Shown here piece after piece: positions 33,266-42,822 of a stretch of 64,000 nt of DNA. The notes under the pieces were generated by a model that was not told the origin of the DNA, did not search any database, and worked only from the letters and a program-made list of their open reading frames with translations. This DNA is from Halalkalicoccus sp. CGA53 (GTDB lineage: Archaea > Halobacteriota > Halobacteria > Halobacteriales > Halalkalicoccaceae). Where the stretch lies: NCBI RefSeq assembly GCF_036429475.1, contig NZ_CP144125.1, positions 2,108,001 to 2,172,000 on the forward strand. The letters are read 5' to 3'. The translations under genes were made by a program, and so were the position numbers. Within the stretch, counting starts at the first letter, position 1; each line of letters begins with the position of its first letter.

Positions 33266-33738
33266 AACTGCGGGTTCGCCTCGCGTCTCTTGATCAGGAA
33301 CTTCATATCGCCCGCGAAGACGGTCTCGCCCTCCTGGTTCGTCATCTCCGAGTCGATCACGACGAGCCCGCAGTCCTCGCGGCTCGAGAGTTCGCGTTTC
33401 TCCGTGACCTCCATCGCGAGCGAGACGGTGTCGCCGACGGCGACTGGGGCAGGAATGTCCATGTAGTTCATGCCGAGGAAGGCGAGTACCGTACGCTCGA
33501 CGATCCCACACCGGTAGACGAAGCCCGTCGCGAGCGAGAACGTCATCGGGCCGTGGGCGACGCGCTCGCCGAAGTACTCCTCCTCCGCGAAGTGCCGATT
33601 CGTGTGGAGTTCGGTCCAGTCGCCGGTAAAGGCCGAGTGGTTCACGAGGTCGGTTTCGGTGACCGTGCGACCGACGCTCTGGAACGTCTGGCCGACCTCG
33701 AACGCCTCGTAGTGGTGCGGTTCGTAGCTGTAGGGCAT
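33262..33738 (-). CDS. MaoC-family (hotdog) dehydratase
   Basis: A 158-aa single hotdog domain. The hydratase signature is visible as FTGDWTELHTNRHFAEEEYFGERVAHGPMTFSLATG, with the aspartate and histidine of hydratase 2. The length is that of a stand-alone R-specific enoyl-CoA hydratase. It lies 60 bp downstream of paaK on the same strand, so it may supply the hydratase activity that in bacteria is fused in PaaZ. This is inferred from context. It overlaps the convergent regulator gene by 4 nt. Confidence 0.88.
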   Translation of the reverse strand: MPYSYEPHHYEAFEVGQTFQSVGRTVTETDLVNHSAFTGDWTELHTNRHFAEEEYFGERVAHGPMTFSLATGFVYRCGIVERTVLAFLGMNYMDIPAPVAVGDTVSLAMEVTEKRELSSREDCGLVVIDSEMTNQEGETVFAGDMKFLIKRREANPQF

Positions 33739-33798
33739 ACGCCGACTTCGAACGATCGTGACAAATACGTTGTCTCTCGTCGCCGCCGGTCGCGAGGC

Positions 33799-35082
33799 TC
33801 ACTCCCGTTCGTCGAACACCCGCTTCACCTTCCCCACCTCGGTCCGTTCGAGTTCGCCCGGCCCTTCCAGTCGGAGCTCGTCCGGCGTGAGCGAGAGGAC
33901 GTTCTTCAGACGCTCGTCGATCCGTTCTCGTAGACTCTCCCTGTCGTCGACCTCGTCCGTTAACTCGACCGTGATCGCGATCCGATCCAGCCCGTCCTCG
34001 GTACCGAGGTCGATCCGGTAGTACGGCGCGACAGCCTCGAAGTCCAACACTACTGACTCGATCTGGCTGGGGTAGACGTTCACTCCGCGAACGATCAGGA
34101 GGTCGTCGGTTCTCCCCGTCACGTTCTCCATCCGGACGAGCGTCCGCCCGCAGGCACACTCACCGTAGTGGAGGCTGCTCAGGTCGCCGGTCCGGTAGCG
34201 AACGACGGGAAACGCCTCCTTGGTGAGCGAGGTGAAGACGAGTTCGCCCTCCTCGCCCTCGGGGAGCACGTCTCCCGTACGCGAATCGATCACCTCCGGG
34301 TAGAAGTGGTCCTCGTGGACGTGGAGTCCGTCCTGGGCCTCGTGACACTCGATCGAGACCCCCGGACCGATCACCTCCGAGAGCCCGTAGATGTCTATCA
34401 CCGTCGCGTCGAGCGCACGTTCGATCTCCGCGCGCATCGGTTCGGTACACGGCTCGGCACCGATTATCACCGTCGAGAGCGCGAACTCGTGTGGATCGTA
34501 CCCCATCTCCCGCGCCGTCTCGGCGACGTAGAGCGCGTACGAGGGCGTGCAGGTGAGTACGTCGCTCTCCAGGTCCGCGAGGAACTCGACCTGTCGCTGC
34601 GTGTTGCCCCCGCCGATCGGGATGACGGTCGCTCCGAGGCGTTCGCAGCCGTCGTGGACGCCGAGGCCGCCGGTGAAGAGGCCGTAGCCGTAGGCGTTCT
34701 GGACCGTCTGCCCGGGGTCGACGTCCGCCGCGACGAGCGAGCGGGCCATCACCTCGCTCCAGAGCTCCAGGTCGCCTTCCGTGTAGGCGACCACCTTCGG
34801 CTTCCCGGTCGTCCCCGACGAGGCGTGCAGCCGCAGGATCTCGCTCCCGTCGACCGCGAACATCCCGTCGGGGTAGTGGTCGCGGAGGTCCTCCTTCGTC
34901 GTGAACGGCACCTCGGGGAGCTCGTCGATCCCAGCTACCTCGCCGGGATCGATCCCCGCGTCCGCGAAGCGCTCGCGGTAGAACGGGACGTTCTCCGTGG
35001 CGTGGGCGAGCGTCTCTCGCAGTCGCTCGTCCTGCCACTCGGTGAACCGCTCTCTCGACCAGCGCTCGCGGTCTGTGTGCAT
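33799..35082 (-). CDS. paaK: phenylacetate--CoA ligase
   Basis: Activates phenylacetate to phenylacetyl-CoA using ATP, the entry step of the pathway whose epoxidase is encoded at 24-26.7 kb. The 427-aa protein shows the AMP-binding loop SSGTTGKPKVVAYTEGDLELW near residue 90, the PaaK-typical YGYGLFTGGLGVH, YGLSEVIGPGVSIEC and VRYRTGDL, and ends with the C-terminal domain lysine in ERTEVGKVKRV. The ATG giving MHTDRERWS is chosen; the upstream open frame crosses the amidase relic. Confidence 0.95.
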   Translation of the reverse strand: MHTDRERWSRERFTEWQDERLRETLAHATENVPFYRERFADAGIDPGEVAGIDELPEVPFTTKEDLRDHYPDGMFAVDGSEILRLHASSGTTGKPKVVAYTEGDLELWSEVMARSLVAADVDPGQTVQNAYGYGLFTGGLGVHDGCERLGATVIPIGGGNTQRQVEFLADLESDVLTCTPSYALYVAETAREMGYDPHEFALSTVIIGAEPCTEPMRAEIERALDATVIDIYGLSEVIGPGVSIECHEAQDGLHVHEDHFYPEVIDSRTGDVLPEGEEGELVFTSLTKEAFPVVRYRTGDLSSLHYGECACGRTLVRMENVTGRTDDLLIVRGVNVYPSQIESVVLDFEAVAPYYRIDLGTEDGLDRIAITVELTDEVDDRESLRERIDERLKNVLSLTPDELRLEGPGELERTEVGKVKRVFDERE

Positions 35083-35113
35083 GTCCGCTCTGTACCGGGC
35101 ACCGACAAAACCC

Positions 35114-35250
35114 TCACGATCGTTGGAGTACTTCCTCGAACCCCTCGGCCCACGCGAGCAGTCGCTCGTCCGCGCCGAAGCGTGCCGAACACTGAACTCC
35201 GATCGGCAGTCCTCCCGTTCCCTATCGGAAGCGTCACCGTTGGGAGCCAG
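35114..35250 (-). pseudogene. 3'-terminal fragment of a second amidase gene
   Basis: In the correct frame this encodes LPIGVQCSARFGADERLLAWAEGFE followed by EVLQRS and stop, equivalent to the C-terminus of the intact amidase at 35992-37272. Upstream it continues as LPTVTLPIG after a one-base frameshift, and similarity ends near 35250. The first 60 bases from the stop-proximal end (35134 on) differ from the intact gene (36003 on) at only two positions. Everything upstream of the fragment has been replaced by the lipoprotein gene. Confidence 0.75.
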
Positions 35251-35284
35251 AGGAAACGAATCAGACGCTTTGCAGAGATGCGAA

Positions 35285-35818
35285 CTAGTCAATCCCGGTC
35301 GTACCAGCCCGTTCTCCATCGACCTGAACGGTTACTTCGTCGGGGATGACGTCCCGTTCATCTTTCACGCGAAGAACTACCGAATGGGGGGCCTCGTCGT
35401 CTACTTGACCGCCCGTCGGAGCAACAGTTTCCAGGCTCACGTTGAGACCGGTTTCCGTCCGTGAGACCTCGTTCACAGCCAGTTCGTAGTCGCTCGACCA
35501 GTACCCTGCGACGATGATGAGAAGGTACGACTCCTCGAAGTCGGTCTCTCGAACGAACTCGTCTAGCTCGTCCCGTCGTTCGAGTCGTTCATCGGCGTCC
35601 GCTGAATCGGTGATGATCGTCCGGTACGCGTTCGGGGTGTCCCGCCAGTTGATCTCCTCGGCGACGCGCCTGTTGTCCTCGAGGACGATGCCATTCCAGT
35701 GATGGGCATCGATGCTCATCTCGGCGGGCGTCGTGGTGGTCGACCCCCGTCCCAAACATCCCCCAGTCACAGTTGAGAGCGGGGCAACTGCTAAAGCGAG
35801 GAAGCCACGGCGGTCCAT
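35285..35818 (-). CDS. small haloarchaeal lipoprotein of unknown function
   Basis: A 177-aa protein with a Tat-type start MDRRGFLALAVAPLS and lipobox TGGC (C21), followed by a Thr-rich spacer. The mature part (about 30-177) shows no family I recognise; beta-rich segments such as YLLIIVAGYWSSDYELAVNEV and APHSVVLRVKDER suggest a beta-sandwich. Codon use is more AT-rich than its neighbours, and the 173 bp upstream are AT-rich too. It sits between two copies of an amidase 3' end, which points to insertion into the locus. Confidence 0.7.
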   Translation of the reverse strand: MDRRGFLALAVAPLSTVTGGCLGRGSTTTTPAEMSIDAHHWNGIVLEDNRRVAEEINWRDTPNAYRTIITDSADADERLERRDELDEFVRETDFEESYLLIIVAGYWSSDYELAVNEVSRTETGLNVSLETVAPTGGQVDDEAPHSVVLRVKDERDVIPDEVTVQVDGERAGTTGID

Positions 35819-35991
35819 ATAGTAAATCAAGAATCGAATCGGTAAGTATCTTTGCGTAGACTAGAAATCGATCTGATCCGCTAGCAGCCCATGCCCATCA
35901 GTCCCCATTCGATTACTTGCACCGTACACAGCCTACATTGATTAGTTCGACAGTCTGGAAAACAGAGCTTGCGAACCGCTGTAGCACACCC

Positions 35992-37272
35992 TCAGAGCGC
36001 TCCCTCGAACCCCTCGGCCCACGCGAGCAGGCGCTCGTCCGCGCCGAAGCGCGCCGAACACTGGAGCCCGACCGGCAGCCCCTCTCTCTCCCCTGCCGGA
36101 ACCGTCACCGTCGGCAGCCCCGAATGCGTCCACGGGAGGTTCATCACTGGATCGCCCGTCGAGTCGATCCCCTCGGGTGCCGGTCCCGGCGCGGGTGGCG
36201 AGAGCCAGCAGTCGATCCCCGCCTCGTCCATCGCCGCGTGGAGCTCCGAACGGAGCCTGTCGCGGCCGGCCCGGTCGTCGGCCAGCTCCCCGACCGAAAC
36301 CTTGCGGCCCCCGTCCACGATCCCCGTCATGTGCTCGGAGTAGCGCTCGCCGTATCCCTCGTACCACTCGTGGTGGACGAGCGCGGCGTCGGCCTCGATC
36401 AGCCGCTGGTGGCGCTCGTTGATCCCGTCGATCCCCGAGAGCGCCTCCACACGCTCGATATCGTACCCTGCGGCGGCGAGCCGCTCGACCGCCGCCTCGA
36501 ACGCGTCGAGGCCAACGTCGTCGGCCTGCCCGAGGTACGACCCCTCGGGGACGCCCAGGACTGGATCCTCGGGCTCCGGCAGCGTCCGCCAGTCGTCGTA
36601 GCAGACGGCGGCGGCCACCCCCATCCCCGCGACGTCCCCCGTGAACAGCCCGACGTGGTCGACGGAGGTCGAGAACGGTATCACCCCGGTCGTCGGAATT
36701 CGTCCGAAACTCGGCTTCAGCCCGACGACCCCACAGAACGCCGCGGGTCGGATCACCGATCCCACGGTCTGCGTCCCGAACGCGAGCGGGGCGAACCCGG
36801 CGGCGACGGCGGCCGCGGAGCCGCTCGAGGAGCCACCGGGGGTGTGCGCGAGGTCGTGGGGGTTCCGCGTCGGCCCCGGATCGAAGTAGGCGAACTCGGT
36901 CGTCACGGTCTTTCCGAGGACGAGGCCACCCGCCGCTCGGACCCGTTCGACGGATCTGGCCTCCGGTCCCGAGAGGACCTCCGGCGGCAGCTCGGAACCG
37001 GCACGCGTCTTCATCCCCTCGACGTGGAAGATGTCCTTCACTCCCACCGGTGTCCCGTACAGCGGCGGTCGGGAGTCCGGGTCGGGGAACCGCTCGGGGA
37101 GCGCCCGCGCCTCGCGCTCGAGGCGGTCCCACTCGGGTTCGGGGACGAACGCCCTCACGTCCGATTCGTGGCGATCGATCCGGTCGCGGAGCCGGTCGAG
37201 GTAGTCGAGAGGGGTCGTCTCCCCGGATCGAAGCGCGTCGACGGCGACCGCGAGGGGTTCTGCGTCGATCAT
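35992..37272 (-). CDS. amidase (amidase-signature family)
   Basis: A 426-aa serine amidase. The Ser-cisSer-Lys triad can be placed at K79 (GTPVGVKD), S148 (TPGGSSSGS) and S172 (TQTVGSVIRP). It hydrolyses an amide to acid and ammonia. The substrate is unknown; aryl-acetamides, which would feed phenylacetate to the adjacent paaK cluster, fit the context but are not shown. It lies 37 bp after the SDR gene on the same strand. Its last 120 bp are duplicated at 35114-35250. It is not a GatA: the length is shorter and no gatB/gatC gene is near. Confidence 0.87.
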   Translation of the reverse strand: MIDAEPLAVAVDALRSGETTPLDYLDRLRDRIDRHESDVRAFVPEPEWDRLEREARALPERFPDPDSRPPLYGTPVGVKDIFHVEGMKTRAGSELPPEVLSGPEARSVERVRAAGGLVLGKTVTTEFAYFDPGPTRNPHDLAHTPGGSSSGSAAAVAAGFAPLAFGTQTVGSVIRPAAFCGVVGLKPSFGRIPTTGVIPFSTSVDHVGLFTGDVAGMGVAAAVCYDDWRTLPEPEDPVLGVPEGSYLGQADDVGLDAFEAAVERLAAAGYDIERVEALSGIDGINERHQRLIEADAALVHHEWYEGYGERYSEHMTGIVDGGRKVSVGELADDRAGRDRLRSELHAAMDEAGIDCWLSPPAPGPAPEGIDSTGDPVMNLPWTHSGLPTVTVPAGEREGLPVGLQCSARFGADERLLAWAEGFEGAL

Positions 37273-37309
37273 GGCTCACCCTCGCACAGGGAGACGAAGA
37301 AACCGCCGG

Positions 37310-38044
37310 TCAGCGCATCAGCTCGCCGCCGTTGACCTCCAGGGTCTCGCCGGTGACGAATCCGGCGTCCCGCAGATAGGCGACCGCGTCCGCGACGTCC
37401 GTCGGCTGGCCGAACCGGCCGACGGGGATCGACTCCAGTTGCTCTCTGCGCTCGTCCTCCGTCCGGTCACCGGTCATATCCGTCTCGATGTGTCCCGGCG
37501 CGATCGCGTTCACCCTGACCTCCGGCGCGAAGTCGGCGGCGTGGCTCTTCGTGAGCCCGAGCAGACCGGCTTTCGACGCCGCGTAGTGGCACTCGATCGG
37601 CGCGCCCGTGTGTGCGAGTATCGAGGAGACGTTGGTAATCGAGGGCGAGGGTTCGACCCCGGACTCGCGGAGATGGGTGAGCGCCGCCTTTGTGACGGTG
37701 AACGCGCCGTTGACGTTTACGTCCATGACGTGGTCGAAGTCGGCGGGCGAGAGCGAGTCGGTGTGGACGTGCTGGTCGATCCCGGCGTTGTTCACGACGT
37801 GGTCGAGCCCGCCGAACGCCTCTACGGCGGAATCGACGAGACGTTCCGCCGCGTCCGGGTCGCTCACGTCCGCCCGGATCGCGACGGCATCCCTCCCCGT
37901 GGATTCGATCCCCGAGACGACCGCTTCGGCGGCCGCCTCCGAGGAGACGTAGTTCACCGCGACGTCGTAGCCGTCGCGGGCGAAACGTTCGGCGGCGGCA
38001 CGACCGATCCCGCGCGAGGAGCCGGTGACGAGTGCGCTCGGCAT
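37310..38044 (-). CDS. SDR-family oxidoreductase (FabG-like)
   Basis: A 244-aa classical short-chain dehydrogenase. The cofactor loop is TGSSRGIG (8-15), NNAG near residue 88, catalytic serine in ITNVSSILAHTG and the YxxxK pair in CHYAASKAG. Likely NAD(P)-dependent reduction or oxidation of a 3-oxoacyl or hydroxyacyl compound; a 3-hydroxyacyl-CoA dehydrogenase role in phenylacetate degradation is possible from context. It is upstream of and co-directional with the amidase. Confidence 0.87.
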   Translation of the reverse strand: MPSALVTGSSRGIGRAAAERFARDGYDVAVNYVSSEAAAEAVVSGIESTGRDAVAIRADVSDPDAAERLVDSAVEAFGGLDHVVNNAGIDQHVHTDSLSPADFDHVMDVNVNGAFTVTKAALTHLRESGVEPSPSITNVSSILAHTGAPIECHYAASKAGLLGLTKSHAADFAPEVRVNAIAPGHIETDMTGDRTEDERREQLESIPVGRFGQPTDVADAVAYLRDAGFVTGETLEVNGGELMR

Positions 38045-38074
38045 GTCCTCCCGCTCACGGTGAGAAGGGAAAAC

Positions 38075-38716
38075 TCATCCGTGTTCGATCCCCTCGAACA
38101 GGCTGAACGCGGTGGGCCGCTCGTCCTCTAAGGGCCGTGGGTAGAGCGCGATCGCGAGCACCACGTCGGCCCGGGACTCGACGCGCGTGGCGTGCATCGT
38201 GAGCGGGACCTCCCGATCGGAGACGCTGCCGACGGCGTCGAACTCGTCGATCGAGACCACCGTATCGAGTACGGTCGCCTCCTCGGAGGCGACGGGCGTG
38301 ATGTCGCGAACCCGGTCGTAACGGGTCTGGAACAGCTCGACGAGGCGTCGCTCGGAGGCCCACGCGATCGGGTTCAGCGGCAGCCCCAGGAGCTGTGCCT
38401 TTGGCGTGCTCACGACGGCGAACACGCCGAGTCGGGTCTCGGTGAGCGATCCGAGGCTCGCGCGTCGATCGTACTCCGCGAGGTAGTTGGTCGTCCCGAT
38501 GTCGTGGCTGGCGCTCCCCGCGCCGAGTTCGCGGGTGAAACGGGTCTGGCCGATGACCCGGGGTCGGTAGTCGGTCAGCGAGAGGGTCTCCTCCCGGACC
38601 CCGACCGGTTCGGAGACCGTATCGAGCGAACTGCGGCCGAGGGCGACGCCGACGCCGCTCGCCGCCGCCAGCACCGTCGCCGCCGCACCACCCAGTACGG
38701 CTCGTCGCGAGAGCAT
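38075..38716 (-). CDS. DUF6517-like exported protein, membrane-anchored paralogue
   Basis: A 213-aa protein with a Tat-type N-terminus (MLSRRAVLGGAAATVLAAASGVGVALG) but no lipobox cysteine, so it is either secreted or anchored by this helix. The mature part shares layout with the next gene: EETLSLTDY, NYLAEYDRR, FAVVSTPKAQLLGLPLNPIA and a C-terminal ADVVLAIALYPR. The family label is from memory; the function is unknown. It is tandem with its paralogue, 60 bp apart. Confidence 0.75.
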   Translation of the reverse strand: MLSRRAVLGGAAATVLAAASGVGVALGRSSLDTVSEPVGVREETLSLTDYRPRVIGQTRFTRELGAGSASHDIGTTNYLAEYDRRASLGSLTETRLGVFAVVSTPKAQLLGLPLNPIAWASERRLVELFQTRYDRVRDITPVASEEATVLDTVVSIDEFDAVGSVSDREVPLTMHATRVESRADVVLAIALYPRPLEDERPTAFSLFEGIEHG

Positions 38717-38776
38717 CGACCGACCTACCCCACCTCGGGGTATTACTACGCGGTGCCTACGGCCGCCCGCGTCGAG

Positions 38777-39415
38777 TCACTGCGAGAGGGACTCGGCGAG
38801 GTGGTAGACCTCCTCCGAGTCGTCGACGAGCCGAGGGTAGATCCCGACGACCACGACGAAGTCCTCGGTGGCCTCGGCGGTTCCGAGGTGGAGGTGGACC
38901 TCGGTCAGTTCGCTCCCGACGTACGCCTCGGCGGTGTACGTCGAAACCTCGACCTCGTCACCGAGGACCGAGAGCGTCGTCCGATCGACCTCCTCGCCGA
39001 TACTCACGTCGTCGTAGCCGCTCGCGACCTGCTCGGCCACCTCCCGGTTGTCCAGCTCGGCGATCGGATTGAACGTCCGCCAGAGCAGATCCACCTGCGG
39101 GGTCGAGAAGGCGCTGAAGCTCGCGGTCCGAGCGCGTCCGAGCGGCCCCGCGTCGAGGGCGCGTTCGTACTCCGCGAGCACGTTCCGGGCGTCGACCTCC
39201 CGGGTCACCCCGGCGACGGTGAACGACTCCGTGATCGTCCGTGTCTCGATACGCCGTTCGTCGTACTCCGTCGCAGAGAGCGTCTCCTCGCTCGGCTCGG
39301 CCGGGTCGGCCTCGAACCGGAGCGAGTCGCTCCCGGTGACGAACCCGACACAGCCGGCGGTCGAGACGAGCGTTCCGGCCGCCGCGACGCCGACCGCACG
39401 CCGTGAGAGTTTCAT
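38777..39415 (-). CDS. DUF6517-like lipoprotein paralogue
   Basis: A 212-aa protein with signal MKLSRRAVGVAAAGTLVSTAGC, in which the last cysteine (C22) ends a lipobox. The mature part parallels the downstream gene segment by segment: EETLSATEYDERR, NVLAEYERALD, FSAFSTPQVDLLWRTFNPIA and FVVVVGIYPR. This suggests a tandem duplication in which only one copy kept the lipid-anchor cysteine. The function is unknown. Confidence 0.77.
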   Translation of the reverse strand: MKLSRRAVGVAAAGTLVSTAGCVGFVTGSDSLRFEADPAEPSEETLSATEYDERRIETRTITESFTVAGVTREVDARNVLAEYERALDAGPLGRARTASFSAFSTPQVDLLWRTFNPIAELDNREVAEQVASGYDDVSIGEEVDRTTLSVLGDEVEVSTYTAEAYVGSELTEVHLHLGTAEATEDFVVVVGIYPRLVDDSEEVYHLAESLSQ

Positions 39416-39483
39416 CGACCGCTAATCTCCTACGCTATCGTATACGTTTTCCGGGCAGAGTCGCTTCGCCAGCCCCTAACCGA

Positions 39484-40953
<1,470 letters not shown>

Positions 40954-40977
40954 CGCTCTCCGAGAGGCCTGCGGACC

Positions 40978-40987
40978 GTTAAAAAGC
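40978..40987. promoter_or_regulatory. single AT box shared by two divergent genes
   Basis: ttaaaaagcg (box ttaaaa) lies about 30 nt from the cysS start on the minus strand and about 31 nt from the ATG at 41014 on the plus strand. No other AT-rich element exists in the 60-bp gap, so one box may drive both directions. Confidence 0.4.
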
Positions 40988-41013
40988 GTCGAACCGATCC
41001 GACCGCAAGGGCT

Positions 41014-41472
41014 ATGATCGAACGTGTTGTTTTATCGGCAATGACCCTCCTCAACCGTCTCCGAACGCGGACCGGGTTCGTCGCTTCCCTCGCCGTCGTA
41101 GCGTTGCTCTACGAGGCCGCGACCGGCGGCCTGAGCACCCAGGACGTGAGACGGCGGACGCGGGCGACCGCCGCGATCGCCGGGTTCGAGGCGAAGCGAA
41201 CGGCCGGTCTCGTCCCCACGCCGGACCTTCCAACGGAGTGGGAGTACACCCTCCGCGGACGCTGGGCGCTCATGCGATCGATGGGCGCCGACAGATCGCA
41301 CGTCACGATCCGACCCTCCCGGGGGGGCTTTCGCGTCGCTGCCCTCGTCGACGAGGGCGGCGAGCGCTCGCGAACCGAACTCACCGACGAACCGATCCCG
41401 TTCCCGGAGGCGCTCGATCTCGCGGCCGAACACGTCCACGGTCTGGTAGAGAGCGATCGGACCGCCCCGTAG
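41014..41472 (+). CDS. hypothetical haloarchaeal protein
   Basis: A 152-aa protein (MIERVVLSAMTLLNRLRTRTGFVASLAVVALLYEAATGG...). A hydrophobic N-terminal segment (about 22-40) could anchor it, followed by a basic linker and a soluble domain with WEYTLRGRWALMRSM, HVTIRPSRGGFRVAALVDE and FPEALDLAAEHV. I recognise no family. The ATG at 41041 is an alternative start (143 aa); the 41014 start is preferred because the AT box lies about 30 nt before it. Confidence 0.6.
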   Translation: MIERVVLSAMTLLNRLRTRTGFVASLAVVALLYEAATGGLSTQDVRRRTRATAAIAGFEAKRTAGLVPTPDLPTEWEYTLRGRWALMRSMGADRSHVTIRPSRGGFRVAALVDEGGERSRTELTDEPIPFPEALDLAAEHVHGLVESDRTAP

Positions 41473-41572
41473 GCCCTCGGGGATCATCGGAGGCAGTGGG
41501 ATCTCGTAGGCTCACACGTCACCGGTGTCGTTCGATCCACGATCGACGAACTTCGAGCGTCTGTGACGATCC

Positions 41573-41656
41573 CTATCGGAGCAGGTCGACGTAGTCGACC
41601 GCCCGATCGACACCGTCCAGATAGTCGGTGAGGACGCTGCTGTCGTACAGGGTCAT
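41573..41656 (-). pseudogene. truncated VapC (PIN domain) remnant
   Basis: The frame begins by a 4-nt ATGA overlap with the upstream antitoxin gene and encodes MTLYDSSVLTDYLDG then VDRAVDYVDLLR and stop. This is the N-terminal strand and first acidic residue of a PIN-domain toxin and ends after 27 of about 130 residues. No continuation is found in the 100 bp downstream before the next gene, so the catalytic core has been deleted. Confidence 0.65.
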
Positions 41657-41865
41657 CGATCGCCGACGCCGCGTTTCATCTCCATCCACGCCGCGCGCGC
41701 CCGCTCGGCCGCCTCGGTTCCCTCCCACAGACCCGTTCCGGTTAGAGCGGAGTCGCGTCGCTCTCTCACGAGATGTGAGAGGAGGTCGTCGAACGGCTCG
41801 TCCTCGCCCTTCAGCGCGGCGAGGGCTGTGTGGGTGTCCTCCTCGACCCCGATACTGTTGCTCAC
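41653..41865 (-). CDS. VapB-like antitoxin
   Basis: A 70-aa acidic protein: SNSIGVEEDTHTALAAL, KGEDEPFDDLLSHLVRERR, a pattern of haloarchaeal VapB-type antitoxins, with a variable C-terminal toxin-binding tail. The first GTG of the frame is at 41892 and would extend into the AT-rich promoter; GTG 41865 gives the usual start SNSIGV. Its toxin partner is truncated, so the antitoxin is orphaned at this locus. Confidence 0.7.
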   Translation of the reverse strand: MSNSIGVEEDTHTALAALKGEDEPFDDLLSHLVRERRDSALTGTGLWEGTEAAERARAAWMEMKRGVGDR

Positions 41866-41946
41866 GATCGTAGTATACGTGTGTGTATACACCCCGATTA
41901 CCGTGGCTTCGAAGTACCTAAGCCGCTCTCGTCGCTAGATCGCTCC

Positions 41947-42822
41947 ATGCAAGCGTTGGTGATCGTCGCACACGGTTCGCACCTGAACCCCGACTCGAGT
42001 ACGCCGACGTACGACCACGCGGACGCGATCCGCGCGACCGGCGCGTTCGACGAGGTGCGCGAGGCGTTCTGGAAGGAAGAGCCCTCCTTCCGCGAGGTGC
42101 TGCGGACGGTCGAGAGCGAAGAGGTCTACGTCGTCCCGCTGTTCATCAGCGAGGGCTACTTCACCGAGCAGGTGATCCCCCGCGAGATGCGCTTGGAGGG
42201 CTGGGAGGTCTCCGACTGGGACTCCGAGGACGGTGTCAGCGCGACCTTCGCGACCTATCGCGCGAACGATGTCGAGAAGACGATCCACTACTGCGGGCCG
42301 GCCGGCACCCACGAGGTGATGAGCGACGTGATCGTCAGGCGTGCGGAGTCGGTGACGGGCGATCCCGACGTCGGCGAGGGCTTCGGCCTGGCGATCATCG
42401 GCCACGGAACCGAGCGAAACGAGAACAGCGCGAAGGCGATCCACTACCACACCGATCGGATCCGGGGGATGGACCGGTTCGACGAGGTCGAGGCGGTGTT
42501 CATGGACGAGGAGCCGGAGGTCGACGAGGTCACGGAGTTCTTCTCCGCTCCTGAGATCGTCGTCGTCCCGCTGTTCGTCGCCGACGGCTTCCACACCCAG
42601 GAGGACATCCCCGAGGATCTGGGGCTGACCGACGACTTCCGGGAGGGCTACCCGGTGCCTGGCGAGGTCGACGGCCACCGGATCTGGTACGCCGGTGCGG
42701 TCGGCACGGAGTCGCTGATGGCGGACGTGATCCTCGAGCGGGCGGCCGAGGCGGGTGCCGAGATCGGCGACGCCCGAGAGCGGATTGGCGAGCGAAGCGC
42801 GCCGTCGGTCGCGGGTGAGTGA
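41947..42822 (+). CDS. cbiX: CbiX-type sirohydrochlorin chelatase, two-domain
   Basis: Inserts Co2+ (or another divalent ion) into sirohydrochlorin. The 291-aa protein holds two CbiX domains. The first starts MQALVIVAHGSHLNP (H9 and H12 near the metal site); the second starts near residue 145 with LAIIGHGTERNENS. Both contain the VVPLF strand (YVVPLFISEGYF and VVVPLFVADGFH). This is the long, internally duplicated form, not the short archaeal CbiXS. The stop overlaps no gene, but the DR2241-family gene starts at the next base, so they are co-translated. Confidence 0.92.
   Translation: MQALVIVAHGSHLNPDSSTPTYDHADAIRATGAFDEVREAFWKEEPSFREVLRTVESEEVYVVPLFISEGYFTEQVIPREMRLEGWEVSDWDSEDGVSATFATYRANDVEKTIHYCGPAGTHEVMSDVIVRRAESVTGDPDVGEGFGLAIIGHGTERNENSAKAIHYHTDRIRGMDRFDEVEAVFMDEEPEVDEVTEFFSAPEIVVVPLFVADGFHTQEDIPEDLGLTDDFREGYPVPGEVDGHRIWYAGAVGTESLMADVILERAAEAGAEIGDARERIGERSAPSVAGE

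Noticed and set aside
35992-37272. Amidase as GatA of the Glu/Asp-tRNA amidotransferase
   Set aside because: The protein is too short, gatB and gatC are not nearby, and the surrounding genes are catabolic.
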